64,000 nt of DNA from positions 9,810,888 through 9,874,887 of the forward strand of contig CP053172.1 in the NCBI GenBank assembly GCA_014607495.2. Reading direction: 5' to 3'. This stretch comes from Carposina sasakii. Lineage: Eukaryota > Arthropoda > Insecta > Lepidoptera > Carposinidae. Numbering within the stretch: position 1 is the first letter of the stretch; the number at the start of each line of letters is the position of its first letter. A program made the position numbers and the translations under genes. The notes beneath the pieces are model-generated. The model worked only from the letters and a program-made list of their open reading frames with translations, was not told the DNA's origin and did not search any database. Positions 46,757-58,856 of the stretch are shown one piece after another.

Positions 46757-47236
46757 CATGAAGAAGGTATAAAAGAGGAGGTGGGACTATAATGTGAGTC
46801 GTGTGGCAATCGTGAGGCCATGACGTCATGATAGTGGCGGAGCTTCAGCGCCAGTGTAACGCAGTAGCTGTAACTACACGCTTGTGCTCCGAAATGTAAC
46901 TGTATTAAAATTACAAAGACACTAGCGCTTTTACAGGGTACTTTTTTACTAAAACGTAGTATAATATTGCCATCTAGCGATGAGTAATTGCACTAGTAAA
47001 ACAATCTTGAATCATATTGACAATGAATAAGTAGTTCGACTAGTCACTACAAGGTGGTTTCTATGTACCTAAATGGGCAGGGCTACCCCTCGTCCCATAC
47101 TTCAACCCCGCTCCGCGGCACACTATACTTCGCATAGGATTGCTTCTTTACTAAGCTTAGTATTGTTAGTGAATACGGGTGTATTTCTGTATGAAAATAG
47201 ACTTAGCCGCTACTCCTCTTTTATTTCTTCTCCATG
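46757..47236. mobile_element. P-element-like MITE, copy 2
   Basis: CATGAAGAAGGTATAAAAG to CTTTTATTTCTTCTCCATG, colinear with 17439-17854 plus an extra piece near 47070-47190. Flanks GGTCCAAG and GGTGCAAG are an 8-bp duplication with one mismatch. Confidence 0.82.
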
Positions 47237-47521
47237 GGTGCAAGTCTCAAACAGAAATTTATAGGTCGGTATATTATACTCATGATGAGGATCATGAGAA
47301 TTCGTCATAGTATAGCACGTTGGATGGACATACCAGACAATAACAAGTTCATTACCAAAAGTGCATAATCTCCCTGTCCAGCCTTACAACCAATTTGAAT
47401 GTTTTTCGATGGTACTTAGCTAAAACTACTCAACCGATTTAAATAAAATTTGGCACAGAGATAGTTTAGGGCTTGAAGACGGACAGCTACTTCTTATAAT
47501 TTATTGCAAGCATGCATGCAT

Positions 47522-47773
47522 ATAATCACGCCTTTATCCCTCACGGGGTAGGCAGAGTACCAAGGGCCGATAGAACCACATGGTGCCACTTGTGACCAAT
47601 TTTGAGGCTATAGTTGAGATGTACAAGTTCGGTTAGTAGTGACAGGTGGTCAGCCCATCGCCTACAAAACACCAAGACCCTCTTGTCCCTCTACTGACTT
47701 GTACAGTATGCTCGGGAAGAGAAGCAGCTGTAGTATTATACTTTTTTTTTCACTCCCAGAGCAGCGTAGAAGT
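47522..47773 (+). mobile_element. SINE-like repeat (family D), copy 3
   Basis: ATAATCACGCCTTTATCCCT through CAGCTGTAGTATTATAC to a T-run and CACTCCCAGAGCAGCGTAGA. This is the longest form, shared with 61490-61745. Confidence 0.82.
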
Positions 47774-47806
47774 TATTCTTTATTGTACACAAATATAAAA
47801 TATATA

Positions 47807-47985
47807 CAGGATGTAACACCCGTGTAATACCCGATAGTATAGAGAATTTTTAAATATCTCAGAAATTTTCATACAATCTTGAAAAATAAACTTGTGATTT
47901 CTAGTCTCAAATTTTGTGTATAGGTTCTCTACAGTGGACTATTCACGTAGCTTTTCGCTTAACATACCCTTTTTGTTACACCCTG
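47807..47985. mobile_element. Foldback MITE (family B), copy 8, left arm deleted
   Basis: CAGGATGTAACACCCGTG then the core GATAGTATAGAGAATTTTT and an intact right arm. TA-flanked. Confidence 0.8.
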
Positions 47986-48004
47986 TATATTATAAAGAGT
48001 CGTG

Positions 48005-48080
48005 ATACACAGGAGAAATGTACAATGGCGTGCTTATCTCTTCAGGAGATTTCTTCCAGCAAACCAAGCAAGAGCATGAT
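48005..48080 (-). repeat. LINE 3' tail fragment
   Basis: AATGTACAATGGCGTGCTTA and TTTCTTCCAGCAAACCAAGC are the reverse of the tail at 49150-49270. Confidence 0.65.
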
Positions 48081-48169
48081 GAAAACAGAAGCAAAGAAAG
48101 AGCTTAAGGTAACAAATGTCCACAAACAACTTCTCATCCCAGAAAAATATTTTTTCCCGGACAATTTAT

Positions 48170-48900
48170 ACATTTTGTTTTTTTTTTTCAGTCCGCGGAG
48201 ACGGAGTCGCGGCACAGAGATAGTTTGAGATCTGAGAGCGGACATAGGCTACTTTTATACCGGGAAAATATTTTTATCGTGGAAAATTTCGACATATTGT
48301 TTTTTTCTATAGACCACGCAGTAGGAGTCGCGGGCGTCCACCAGTATAATATAAACTGCACACAAGTTAACTATTACACATGTCTACAAAACAATCTATT
48401 TATAATATGCCAAAGTAAAATATCACCAAATTTCAAGTCCCCGGCCTCTAAAATGCGGCACGTGTATCTAGTATTATTATCTAATTCATATTACGTCACA
48501 TAATTTTTGACGTTATATTTTTTGTAATCTAGGTGTAGGTACGTACGTTTTGTTTATTTGATTACTTACATTTAATATTACGGTCACATGATTTATATCT
48601 AAAGTACCCAACTAAAAAATTATCTATACATATAATAAAAATGTAACAGATCGCTGTCTGTACATGGAAGATATATAAGAAAAAATATTATAGAAAACCT
48701 TTATCAACGCAATAGTACCCAAAACAACGGGAATTGAATTTTTGTCGGTTTGTCTGTGCGTTTGTGCACGCTAATCTCAGAAACGGCTTAACCGATTTCG
48801 ATGCAGTTTTCAGGAATATATTGTGACAGGTCCCACTTAAGATATAGGCTACTTTTTATCCCGAGAAAATGTTTTTATCCCGGATAAAAACGTGCGTACA
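48170..48900 (-). repeat. Cluster of CCGCGACTCCGTCCGCGTGG repeat pieces
   Basis: Pieces at 48170-48350 and 48625-48900 carry GGACGGAGTCGCGG-like ends, GCTGTCTGTACATGGAAGAT and GTGCACGCTAATCTCAGAAA. The AT-rich spacer between them is unremarkable. Confidence 0.6.
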
Positions 48901-48997
48901 TACGTTTGACGTATTTACCATACAGATTTAAGTTTATCTTTAGTGTGTGACGGTCAGAATCGACCAGATGATTGGTTGTTAAAAACCTTTATGATAT

Positions 48998-49620
48998 ACT
49001 AGTGGACGCCCGCGACTCCGTCCGCGTGGACTACAGAAAAAACAAAATGTCGAAATTATCCGGGATGAACATATTTTTCTGGGATAAGAAGTTGTTTGTG
49101 CACATTTGTTACCTTGAGCTCTTTCTGTGCTTCTGTTTTCCTCATGCTCTTGCTTGGTTTGCTGGAAGAAATCTCCTGAGGAAATAAGCTCGCCATTGTA
49201 CATTTCTCCTGTGTATCACGACTAATTATAATAAATATTTTTTTATATTTGTGTACAATAAAGAATAAGAAATAGCTGTCCGTCTTCAAACCCTGAACTA
49301 TCTCTGTGGCAAATTTATTTTAATCGGTTGAGTAGTTTTAGCTGATCCGGACAGTTTCTTCGCAATAAAAAGTAGCCTATATATGTTAAGTGAGACCTGT
49401 AACAATATATTTCTGAAAACCGCATCGAAATCGGTTCAGCCGTTTCTGAGATCAGCGTGCATAAACGCATAGACAAACCGACAAACAAACAAAAATTCTA
49501 AAGATCATTATTTTGGGTACTATTGCGTTGATAAAGGTCTCCTATAATATTTTTTCTCATATATCTTCCATGTACAGACAGCGATCCGTTACATTTTTAT
49601 TATATGTATAGATAGATATA
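48998..49620 (+). repeat. CCGCGACTCCGTCCGCGTGG repeat split by a LINE tail
   Basis: GTGGACGCCCGCGACTCCGT starts the left part (48998-49110). The right part (49355-49615) continues to TGTACAGACAGCGATCCGTT. Between them lies a LINE tail (49145-49275), so a retroelement probably inserted into an older repeat. Confidence 0.6.
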
Positions 49621-49987
49621 GATGATGTGACACGGAACCCGACTCGCACTTAGCCGGTTTTTTAAGATTTATATGAAAAATTAACTAAGAAAGATGTCCC
49701 CAGAATCTACTTTTTGAAACAAATAGCGGAACAGGCACTTAATTAAATCTAACGCGAAAGAAAGTTAGGATCGAATCGCAAAACAAGATTTCTATTTTTA
49801 AAATCAATATCTATTTATATTTAGAAAGGAGTTCGAATAACTAAATTTAGCTCTGTAGGTAGGTATTCATAATAAATTGGTAGCGAAAAAACTGGTTTTC
49901 AAAATTAAGAACATAGTAACAGTCTGCTTTGACTTTGACCTCAAGTTATACTGCAGGTATATAGTATGTCATTGTGCATATAATTCG

Positions 49988-50223
49988 TCATCATCAGCCT
50001 ATTCCAGTCCACTGCTGTACGTAGGCCTCCCCTGGGCACTCCACAACACTGCCATGGGGGGTATTTGCCCATAGTCACCACGCTGGGCAGGCGGTTTGGT
50101 GAACGCAGTTTGTATTTTGGACTATGGTGTCGGCACGGGAGGCGCTGCTGCCCACCTCCCTCGTACGATACCCACGAGCAGGCATGGGGTGGTACGATTT
50201 CTACTCTGCCGGCATCACGCGGC
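49988..50223 (-). mobile_element. SINE-like element (family A), copy 5
   Basis: Reverse copy from (ATG)n at 49988 to GCCGCGTGATGCCGGCAGAG at 50223. Open frames that overlap it are chance. Confidence 0.82.
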
Positions 50224-50574
50224 AATAATATTAACAGTAGCTGTCGATGTATTAAATAAGTTACAAGCTTTTCGCCAGCGACTTCGTCCGCGTATACTTT
50301 GTTGCGCATGCCTTTTACTCGTACCACCCTAAAACATAATTTTGAAAATCGCTGAAACAGCTATGTAATGAATTTTATTTACATCGGTACTTACAAAATC
50401 TCACACCTGTCCCATGGGGATAGGCAGAGGCTTAAGTTAATAATAATAAAATTCGTTATTCGACGTCTAATACTTTATACAGTGGCGAACTTAATTATTT
50501 ATATTTAAGAGTATTAATACAATACCGAATTTGAAGAAAAATTAACGAAAAAAATTTTCCCACACAAATCCCTT

Positions 50575-50660
50575 TATTTATTTATTTATTTATTACAGCT
50601 CTGTGTACAACAGCTTATAAAACAACATAAATAATATAACTTATAGCAACAAAGAACCCA
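50575..50660 (-). repeat. Retroelement tail
   Basis: (TTTA)n at 50575-50596 followed by TTACAGCTCTGTGTACAACA. Confidence 0.5.
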
Positions 50661-50754
50661 ATTACAGGTAATCACTTGTAACTATAACATACGTAGTGTT
50701 AAGAACTCTAATAACTTCTATTTTAATCTACCTTTTTCGCCCAACTTTCGCTAT

Positions 50755-50873
50755 CACAAGTGGTTTGCTGGAAGAAATCTCTTATAGGGATAAGCACGCC
50801 TTTGTACATTGTCAATGTAAAATGTTTTTCCTTATAAAATGTCTGTGTACAATAAAGAATAGAATAGAATAGA
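50755..50873 (+). repeat. LINE 3' tail with (AGAAT)n end
   Basis: GTGGTTTGCTGGAAGAAATC, TAAGCACGCCTTTGTACATT and GTGTACAATAAAGAATAG then repeated AGAAT units. Confidence 0.7.
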
Positions 50874-51539
50874 ATTTCATTTTTGAACTAATAGCAGTAT
50901 CTACTACCTTAAAAATCTATGAACGGAACATTGACATCGTGTGAATCGATATTTTGTAGTTACAAAAGCTGCGTCAGAACAACAACACCCGCTGCCCAAC
51001 TCGCCACTACTGTTCCATATCAAATTTGATACTTACCCTTTTAGGGTTAAAATTTTTCCAAATCCCACTCGCTACTACTACCCTACTCTTCCTTATCCTT
51101 CCTCCATGACAAACAACCTGCAATGCTGTATTTTTGAAAGACAGGCGTGGTCCACAAAGGACACACCTTGTACATTACGGTTCAGTGGCTAATATGTAAT
51201 GCGCTATTATGTTATGTTCGGACATTTTGGTTTTTCTGCAGCCCATGCAGAGAAGGTAATGAATATGGAGTAAATTAGACCTACGCTTTAGTTTCCACTA
51301 ATAAACGTAGATGACGCTGTTTTTAAAAAACTTTTTTAGGGTTCAGTTCCCAACCCAAAGGGTAAAATCCTTGTGTAACAGCTGTCAACGGATCTTAATG
51401 TGATAAAAAAAGCAGAATAAATTCAGTCTTAGTGGTTGAGGCATAGACAATGTAGCTATCTACGACCGACAGCGAAGTTCGCAAAGTATAAAAAATATGG
51501 GGTCATACTCGTACCATAACTTTCTTTGGCGAAACATAC

Positions 51540-51970
51540 ATACTGACCAGCCATGACTTACGGAGCCTGGTGGGGCTGGCTCACCGATTGCATGTCACTC
51601 AGAGACCTATGGAAAGGTCAATGCTCGGAATCTCACTAATGGACAAAGTGCGAAACGAGATTATCCGGCAGAAGACCAAAGTGACAGACATAATCTCGAA
51701 ATGTAGCAGACTGAAGTGGCAGTGGGCAGACCACATCTGTCGTAGAACCGATGGACGGTGGAGTAAGCGGTTTCTCGAATGGAGACCGCGCCTCGGCAAG
51801 CGTAGTGTTGGGCGCCCTCCGGACAGATGGACCGATGACTTAAAGAGGACGGCTGGTAGTGACTGGATGGCAAAAACGGGAGATCGAGCCATGTGGCGTA
51901 CTCTGGGGGAGGCCTACGTCCAGCAGTGGACTGCAATAGGCCGACGACGACATACCTACATACGTAGAGT
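51540..51970 (+). pseudogene. RTE-type reverse transcriptase ORF, 3' end
   Basis: The frame reads MTYGAW at about 51553, then [40 protein letters not shown] and [20 protein letters not shown], ending [15 protein letters not shown]. It is the C-terminal part of an RTE ORF, 5'-truncated. Its final coding stretch equals the tail of SINE-like family A. Confidence 0.85.
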
Positions 51971-52199
51971 GCGTATCATCGTTTCCTTGGGCTCTAGCTT
52001 ACCATGTATGTATGACCACATTATCTGTGTCACTACATACCATAGATGTTAGTTCCGAAATCAGACATAGGAGTTATTTTATCCTGCAGGCCTGTGACGT
52101 AGGACCGAACCTGCGACGTCTGACTGCAAGACGCACCTTCTATTGATTACTGAGAATTAGGTGTGCTGTGTATATTATAGAGTGTGCGAAGCCGGCCCC

Positions 52200-52554
52200 C
52201 TTATTACCTAACTAGCAAAAGCAAAGCGATAGCGAAAATTGTACAAAAATCGCTGATTGATTGTCAAATTCGTATTACGTAAAATGAATTTCAAATGAAC
52301 TTTGACATTTCACGGCGAATATTGTACAATTTTCTTTCTTCTTTCTTTCTTTGTCCTGTTGTTAACAATTTCTCTTTACTTGCTTGGCTTGCTGGAAGAG
52401 ATCTCTGGTAGAGATAAGCTTGCCATTGTACATGCATCTCTTCTTTAATGTTGTATGCCATATTTCTTTTTGTGTATGTGCAATAAAGAATAAAGAATTT
52501 TCGCTATCGCTGTGCTTCGTCTTTGCTATTGCAAATTAGGCAATCAGGGGGCGG
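52200..52554 (+). mobile_element. Foldback MITE (family C), copy 3, interrupted
   Basis: TTACCTAACTAGCAAAAGCA to GCAAATTAGGCAATCAGGGG. A LINE tail interrupts the right arm. Confidence 0.8.
52335..52495 (+). mobile_element. LINE 3' tail inserted with AATTTTC duplication
   Basis: AATTTTC at 52328-52334 and 52496-52502 flanks 161 bp with GGCTTGCTGGAAGAGATCTC, AAGCTTGCCATTGTACATGC and GTGCAATAAAGAATAAAG. Removing it restores a continuous family C arm. Confidence 0.88.
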
Positions 52555-52989
52555 GGCGGGTCATATACAGCCTAGTTACGAGTACCTTCCTCGATAAATG
52601 GGCTATCATAACACTGACATAATTTTTCAAAACTAACCAGTAGTTCCTGAGATTAGCGCGTTCGAACAAACAAACTCTTCAGCTTGATAATATTAATATC
52701 GATTCTGTGGTCGATTCCTAAGCATTGACTGGCTTTTTCTACATCATTGAAACCATTGAATTGTAAACTGCGAGCGGTTTTTAGCATGGATCTTGTATAA
52801 TACTAAGTGGAGGTGGCTTATCGACGATTTTTAGAAAACTGTGTCGCCGTTAACATCGGTGCCGTTATATAGCGGCTGTCTGTACCATACGGACTATCGA
52901 TATAATGATTATGCAGGTAAGTACGTAAGTAAGTATAAGTCGCTTGTAGTTTTCGGGATTTAACTACTGTCACGAATAACTTCATTTAT

Positions 52990-53060
52990 TTAGATAATAA
53001 AGTTGATGGTGTCTCTCTCTAAAACTTGATCATAATAGAGACAGCATCAACTTTATTCCT
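52990..53060. repeat. Inverted repeat
   Basis: ATAAAGTTGATGGTGTCTCT pairs with AGAGACAGCATCAACTTTAT, one mismatch, about 25-nt loop. Confidence 0.75.
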
Positions 53061-53139
53061 CTGATAGGCTATCTAACGTTTGGAAAAATCGGCCCTTAAA
53101 GAAAAAACTCGACTGTGGATAAATTTTGACCTAATGTCA

Positions 53140-53275
53140 CTCTCAGTTCTACCGATTTATCGACATTTAGCCTGTCAAAATACGATAAATATAGCCGCCA
53201 TGTTGAATTTTGTATAGAGACGTTACGATATCGTACGATACGATATCCACGATGCGTGGTCATGCTAGGGGGGCT
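53140..53275 (-). repeat. Dispersed repeat (family G), copy 2
   Basis: CGATTTATCGACATTTAGCC, GTACGATACGATATCCACGA and GTGGTCATGCTAGGGGG, the reverse of 25752-25905. Confidence 0.65.
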
Positions 53276-53337
53276 GGACTAAGACGAATGTATTACACCT
53301 CCAAAGCTCAAATGCGTCAATCCCGTTTAGGCTCTAG

Positions 53338-53545
53338 AGCAGTCTTTCCCAAAGTGGGCGATAACGCCCACTTATGAGCGCCGCAGGCCTAAAGGGGGAC
53401 TGTAAGAGACAGAAAAAAATTGGGGCGTTGTATAGAGGCTTGGGGAGTTATTGTAGTTTTTAAGTAAGTGGAAAAATTTGGGGCGCTAGAAATAATTTAT
53501 TCTCAAAGTGGGCCGTAGACAACAATAAGTTTGGGAAGCTCTAGA
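53338..53545. mobile_element. Possible hAT-type MITE
   Basis: CAGTCTTTCCCAAAGTGGGC and the inverted AGTTTGGGAAGCTCTAG resemble hAT termini, with GGGGCG motifs inside. The duplication is unclear (CTCTAGAG against CTCTAGAT). Confidence 0.5.
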
Positions 53546-54059
53546 TCCTGCCAAAGAAATAATAAGAAGAAAGAAATACATATAATTGATACACGTACAC
53601 TCGAAAAACATAAGGTAACCCTCCTTTAGGCGCATTCGAGTAAATATTTCGCGAATTTAACACAGCTCCTTTTATTTCTATTCCATGTTTTAGTAAAAAC
53701 TAAAATAATATCCAGTAGAGGTCGCTCTAACGGCGATTTCTAAAAGAAAATTGCCGAGACGCGGCCGATGAAGAAATATTTTTTAAAGCTTCGATTTTCA
53801 AGTTTCTTTTTCATACTCGTTGGACGACTTCACTGCCCTTAAGTATTCGGTTTAGCAGTACGATGATATTATACTAGCGGATGCTCATTTCTTCGTTTAT
53901 TCTCACTGTGTAATTCTCATACTGCCAGGTTTCGTGAAAATCCTTTCGTTAGTTTTCAATCATTTTCATTCTCACGAACTGAATAGGATTAGAAGCTGAT
54001 CAGAAGTGACCAAAGTGCTGGCTGCCACTTTGGCCAAAGAATTAGCCTCGCCATCCATT

Positions 54060-55200
54060 AAAGGGCGGGTACCCGACTTGGACTCGGTCAGGGTGTGGTT
54101 ATAATTCGATAATTTTGCAAACTTCGCTGTTGCATGTAAAATTGTAACATTGCATTAAGCTAGTCGATTTGATAGCTCTATTCGTCAAGTAGGAGACAAG
54201 GGGACAGATCGGATTTTTTTCCGATCTGTCACCACAGGGTGACACACATCGTAATAAGCTTAGCTTGTATAGTTTTCATGATTAATAATTGGCTTCACAA
54301 AACATCAAAAACAATTTGTTCAACACTACGAAAACAATTTTCAAAAAGTAATTTTATCCTAAATTTCTCATAAATTTCAACTTTTATAAAAAAACAAATT
54401 ATAATATCAATGTCATTACTAAGAAAAGGAAATAAGCAAGCAAATATGAAGTAACTCAATGCCCGTTATTTACCTTCTTTACTGCGCCTACATAGTTAGT
54501 AGCACTGGCGGCTCGTCCTAAGGAGCACTGGTGCAGTGCACTCCCACCCACGAAGATTACATAGGCAATCTATATTTCTCTATATTTATAACTATCTTTC
54601 AATTCTACTATGTTTATACAATAGTGTCTGCGCGTTCGTCTCAAGTAAGTTGTAATCTTATGTATCGAGTAGAGCGCTAGCGATCGCGCTCCAATGAAAC
54701 GTTATTTGGTACGATTCCTAGTACAGTATTCAATGACTGAGAAAGAGATATACCGACATAGGCCGGCGCGTGAAACGCGCCGCTCACATTAATTCGTAGT
54801 GTACGTATGCGGCCACTAGATGTCACTTAGTTCGAGTTAGAACGCGATATAGTTGCCTTTAATGTGTTTCATAAAGTCCTCTGAATTTCTATAAGAGTGA
54901 GGATTTTGCTCAAAATGTGAACTCCCATCTAAAAATACCAGGAGCTGCCTCTGGTTTTTTTGTCTTGTTGTCCAATCAGTCAGTCACCCGAGGAGGAATA
55001 ATTTTATGAATTGAAACTATAATATGACATATTCCACTGATACTACTAATTTACTGGACAAGAAAAAAAAACAAAAAAAAAATCTAAAAACCCGACTGCT
55101 TAAAAAAGAACCAAATAATGTACATAATAAAAAAACTGAAAAGAAAAAAACAAGCATTTAGATGTCCGGTGGTCTAGAATTCTATAATATTATTATGGAA
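54060..55200. other. Non-coding stretch
   Basis: No gene recognised. GATCTGTCACC at 54225 recalls the GATCTGTCAC motifs at 7855-7910. A LINE scrap (TTGGCCAAAGAATTAGCC) is at 54030. Confidence 0.35.
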
Positions 55201-57000
55201 TGGAATGAATATTAAAGAACATAAAATATTTTCTCACAACAGTCGGGTTTTTGGATTTTTTAAATTATGTTTTTTTATTTTATACTTTTTTGTTATCAGT
55301 ACCTAGCTACTAATAGTTACACTTCAAGAAACATGCTCAACATGCTTGGCAGCAAGAAGTTTCCGTCTTGCTGCTATCTAAAAACTTATATGTGAGAATG
55401 GTTGTTACACAACTTACAATAGATCCTAATCGGTTGGTCGAATCGAAAAATGTTGAGAGAAACCTAAAAATGATTTTCAAATACCTATTCAACGATATCC
55501 CACTCGATATAGTTTGTCGACATAGTTTTATAGCTGAGCTTGTACATCCTTGCAGCACAGCTTCATAGCACATCTCTGCTGGAAAAGCAGCCTAAGACCT
55601 AATTTCTATTATGATGCTGCCATTGGGGTAAGTTGAAAGGATTGTAATATTGAGAATTGACATACTTTCAGATTACAAGTAAATATAATTTTTCTCGTGA
55701 GGTGATCAGCACCCATATGATGAATTTGGTGAGAGCGAGATGTCTCACTTTTAAACGTCAAATTCACAGTAGGTATTTTCTAGTAGGCGCAGAGTTTACT
55801 ATATTTTGTATGTGTGGGAGGATAATGTGTCATTATACATCCCTACTCCATGGAATATCGTTACTGAGCTTACTATGAATGCTCACTCTGTGTATTGACA
55901 ACACTCTGTCAGTTATTCTTTATATGTTCATGTGTCCCAATGAGTCATCCATAAATTAAGTCACACGAATTTCATTATTTTTTGCCCCTCCCCCTCTCCT
56001 TGTCACAGCTGGTCACATTTGTGAGACCCACCCCCTCCCTAGTGTGACGTCACATTTAGCTTTTTATATTTAGAGATTATTGAATGAAAATGTGACATCA
56101 TGAAATTTAGGACCCCATCCAACCCCCTTGTCACACAATGTCACAGTTTTACGACCCCCTCCCTCCCCCTGTGAGATAATATATGGATGCTCCCCAACCA
56201 TCAAATTAGACCATCTCATAACTTAATTACCTAATTTGAGATATCTATTACATGCAATGCTGTTATTACAAAGTCATATCCAAAGTTAACTTACAATGTT
56301 AACTTAATCTGTCATGATTAGAGAGTAAGAGAGTGTTTATCTTAAACAATGTTTGAATTTTTTATAATAACATGGTAAATTTCAAATCCACCCCTCTACA
56401 TAATAATAACTACCTAAGTGGGTTAAAATGCAATATCACATATACTGGTATACCATTCAGTGAATTCATTAATTCAACCCTGAATTGATTTCTAATGAAC
56501 TGAATGGCAAGTTGTGTGAAATTGTGAGTTCTAAAAAGTTTTGTAAATAACATAACCAAGGTTGCTGGACCATCGTGGTAAGAGCTTAAAGGAGGCCTAG
56601 CCAGTAGAGTAGGTATGAAGGAGGTTAAGAGTCTTTACTTACAGTTTTACAAATTGTTATTAAGTTAGGTAAATATTGTTCGACTAAGCATTGAAACCAA
56701 ACTCTGAGGGAAGAAAATAGTCTGACCTTAAGCCATCATGATCATGGTCAAGGTCTACTATGGAATTATACATTTACTAAATTTATTTATAGGTAAAGTA
56801 CATACTATTTACTATAAGTCAGACCCAGTCCACAATTTAAAAACAATAGACAATCCAATTACAATTCCGATAGGAAAGTGTCCAACTTAAAATTTATAAA
56901 CAAAAGAAAATATTAGATTGAATTCCAAATTCAAACATTCAACAATTTACTAACATTGGTCATTTGCCTTTGTCAGTTAAATATACAGGATGTACATACC
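55201..57000. other. Repeat-poor stretch without recognised genes
   Basis: A 66-codon frame at 55368-55568 and a 73-codon frame at 55657-55878 have no similarity I recognise and no consistent splicing. The area 55,990-56,170 has CCCCCTCC-type runs (CCCCTCCCCCTCTCC). It would be in the first intron of the BTB-psq gene. Confidence 0.35.
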
Positions 57001-57870
57001 CTTTCCTCTCAAATTTGGGTAAAAGATAACATGGTAGGTACCTACTTGTTATGTTGATTACTGTTCCATATATGAACAGATTGACCCATATTTGGAATTT
57101 GAAGCTTGAAATCGTACTTGCATGACCTAGGAGTTCAAATTTAGAAGCATACTTACGTTTAATAGTAAAAAAGTATTTGTTGTTTTTTCGGCCAGCTGTC
57201 ATCAGCTGACTACAGGTTGGTGCATAGCTTGTTTGAATCCAACCAAAGTTCTAGCACGCGACTACCCCTCGTTCCGGCATCCACCACACACAAACAATTC
57301 AGACTTTCACAATAGGAATGCACTGCTAGTAAGTATTAGTATCAAACAAACTAATAATCGTATAAACTTGCACTATCGTCGAACACTTGAAAACTTCACA
57401 GAGTCAAGTCCCACGGTGTCACAATCCCTTGGCTGGCACTAACCCATATTCGGGCACCGTTTTACACTGTAATGAACGGAATTAATATCAATTTACGACA
57501 CCACTCGCGACGTCCGTTCGCCGCTGAGAAAATTCTTATTAAACGTTTTTCGAAAGCGCCTAGACACACGGCATTGGTTGGGCCTTTCAAAAAGGTACAA
57601 AATAGTATCGCGCTCCAAATAGGAAAATCGATAAGGCCGTCGGAACGTTGCCGGATCGAAACTAGAATAGTAATTTATCAAAAAATGTAATAAAAACGAC
57701 ATTATTTCTTGTGACGGTCCCGAGCTGTCAGAATTTTCTATTACAATCCGACCAAATTGTGTGACATGTTATTAATTGCCTTCGGAGCTATATCGCACGG
57801 CGACGTTTTAATTTGGCCGGTTAATCTGAATTGACAAGCCATAATCGACTCTATTCACAATGTTACTTAC

Positions 57871-58105
57871 GACTTTCCAATACAGCGAGAGTCGCGAAAA
57901 ATACCAAACGGACACGAATTTGTTTGTAAAACTTAAACAAACAATTAAACAAGTAATAATCAGTCAATCGGAAAATTCCAAATAATAAACGACGAACGGA
58001 CACGCGGTGCACGTAGATAGACAAACACGACTGTTTTCGAAACACTTTGCCTCGACTACGTCATTTTTGGCGTATTTTGAGTTGGGCCGTGAACGGGAAA
58101 ACTCG
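57871..58105 (-). other. Candidate untranslated first exon and promoter area of the BTB-psq gene
   Basis: On the minus strand, TTGGAAAGTC is followed by a consensus donor GTAAGTAA at 57870. The stretch is free of repeats I can recognise. A non-coding upstream exon is required by the acceptor at 44444. The left limit is set only by the donor and the right limit is a guess. Another consensus donor exists near 57150. Confidence 0.3.
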
Positions 58106-58856
58106 AAAGCATTCGGATGCGAGAAAGGGACGGAGGTATTTTTGATACGAGCAAAAATGTGCTCTATTAGGCACCGTACTTTATACTCGAACAGTTTTAT
58201 AATCGCATAAATTCTGAGAAAGTAGAGGAAGCCATACTATTTTGAAGTTTTTTTCTATAGTATGTGTAGATAGATATAAGAGTGGCTGTTTTTCTATGTA
58301 TTCTACGTTGGTGTGCTCACTTCCCGTACGTGTAGTTAGTAAGTAGATAAAAATTATGGTAGTGTGCATTTTTGTATTATAAAATTTTGTATAGTCAGTG
58401 CCGCTCGGCTTACGAAATCAATATCTAAAAATTCTTTTCATATTTTTAAGTAGGTAGTCAGCCACGCATAACTCACGGAGTACTTGGTTAGGTACATTAT
58501 TACTTTTAAAAACACTGTTGGTGTAACTATAAAACCTTTTTTCTAAAACCAATTTGGTGACATTTATCTAGAATTTTTTATGTTTAGGTACAAGTATGTA
58601 CCTACAAACCTTAGCTGAGCTATCTCACACACCAAGTTTTAACTTATTTTGCTTAGTCCCTCTCCCAGATTAGGCGAGTCCTGAAAAATACTACGAATCT
58701 TCTACAAATAGTCAGAAATCACTTGGCAGATACTGGGTTCGAATCCGGGTCGGAGCAAATATTTGTATAAGAAATAGATAATATTTGTTTTCTGGTTTTA
58801 AATCTATGTTTGCGTTTTATGTAAGTAGGTAGGTATAGTGGTAATGACTAATAACA
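58106..58856. other. Non-coding flank
   Basis: No gene seen. GGGTTCGAATCCGGGTCGGA at 58736-58755 looks like a tRNA B box without the rest, probably a SINE scrap. Confidence 0.35.

Noticed and set aside
49941..50332. Frames of up to 128 codons on both strands
   Set aside because: They are readings of a family A SINE-like element; similar frames appear at every copy.
51599..51936. Minus-strand frames of 91-97 codons
   Set aside because: Shadows of the RTE reverse transcriptase relic on the plus strand.
55368..55878. Possible small gene (frames of 66 and 73 codons)
   Set aside because: No recognised domain, no consistent splice pairing. Noted as repeat-poor only.
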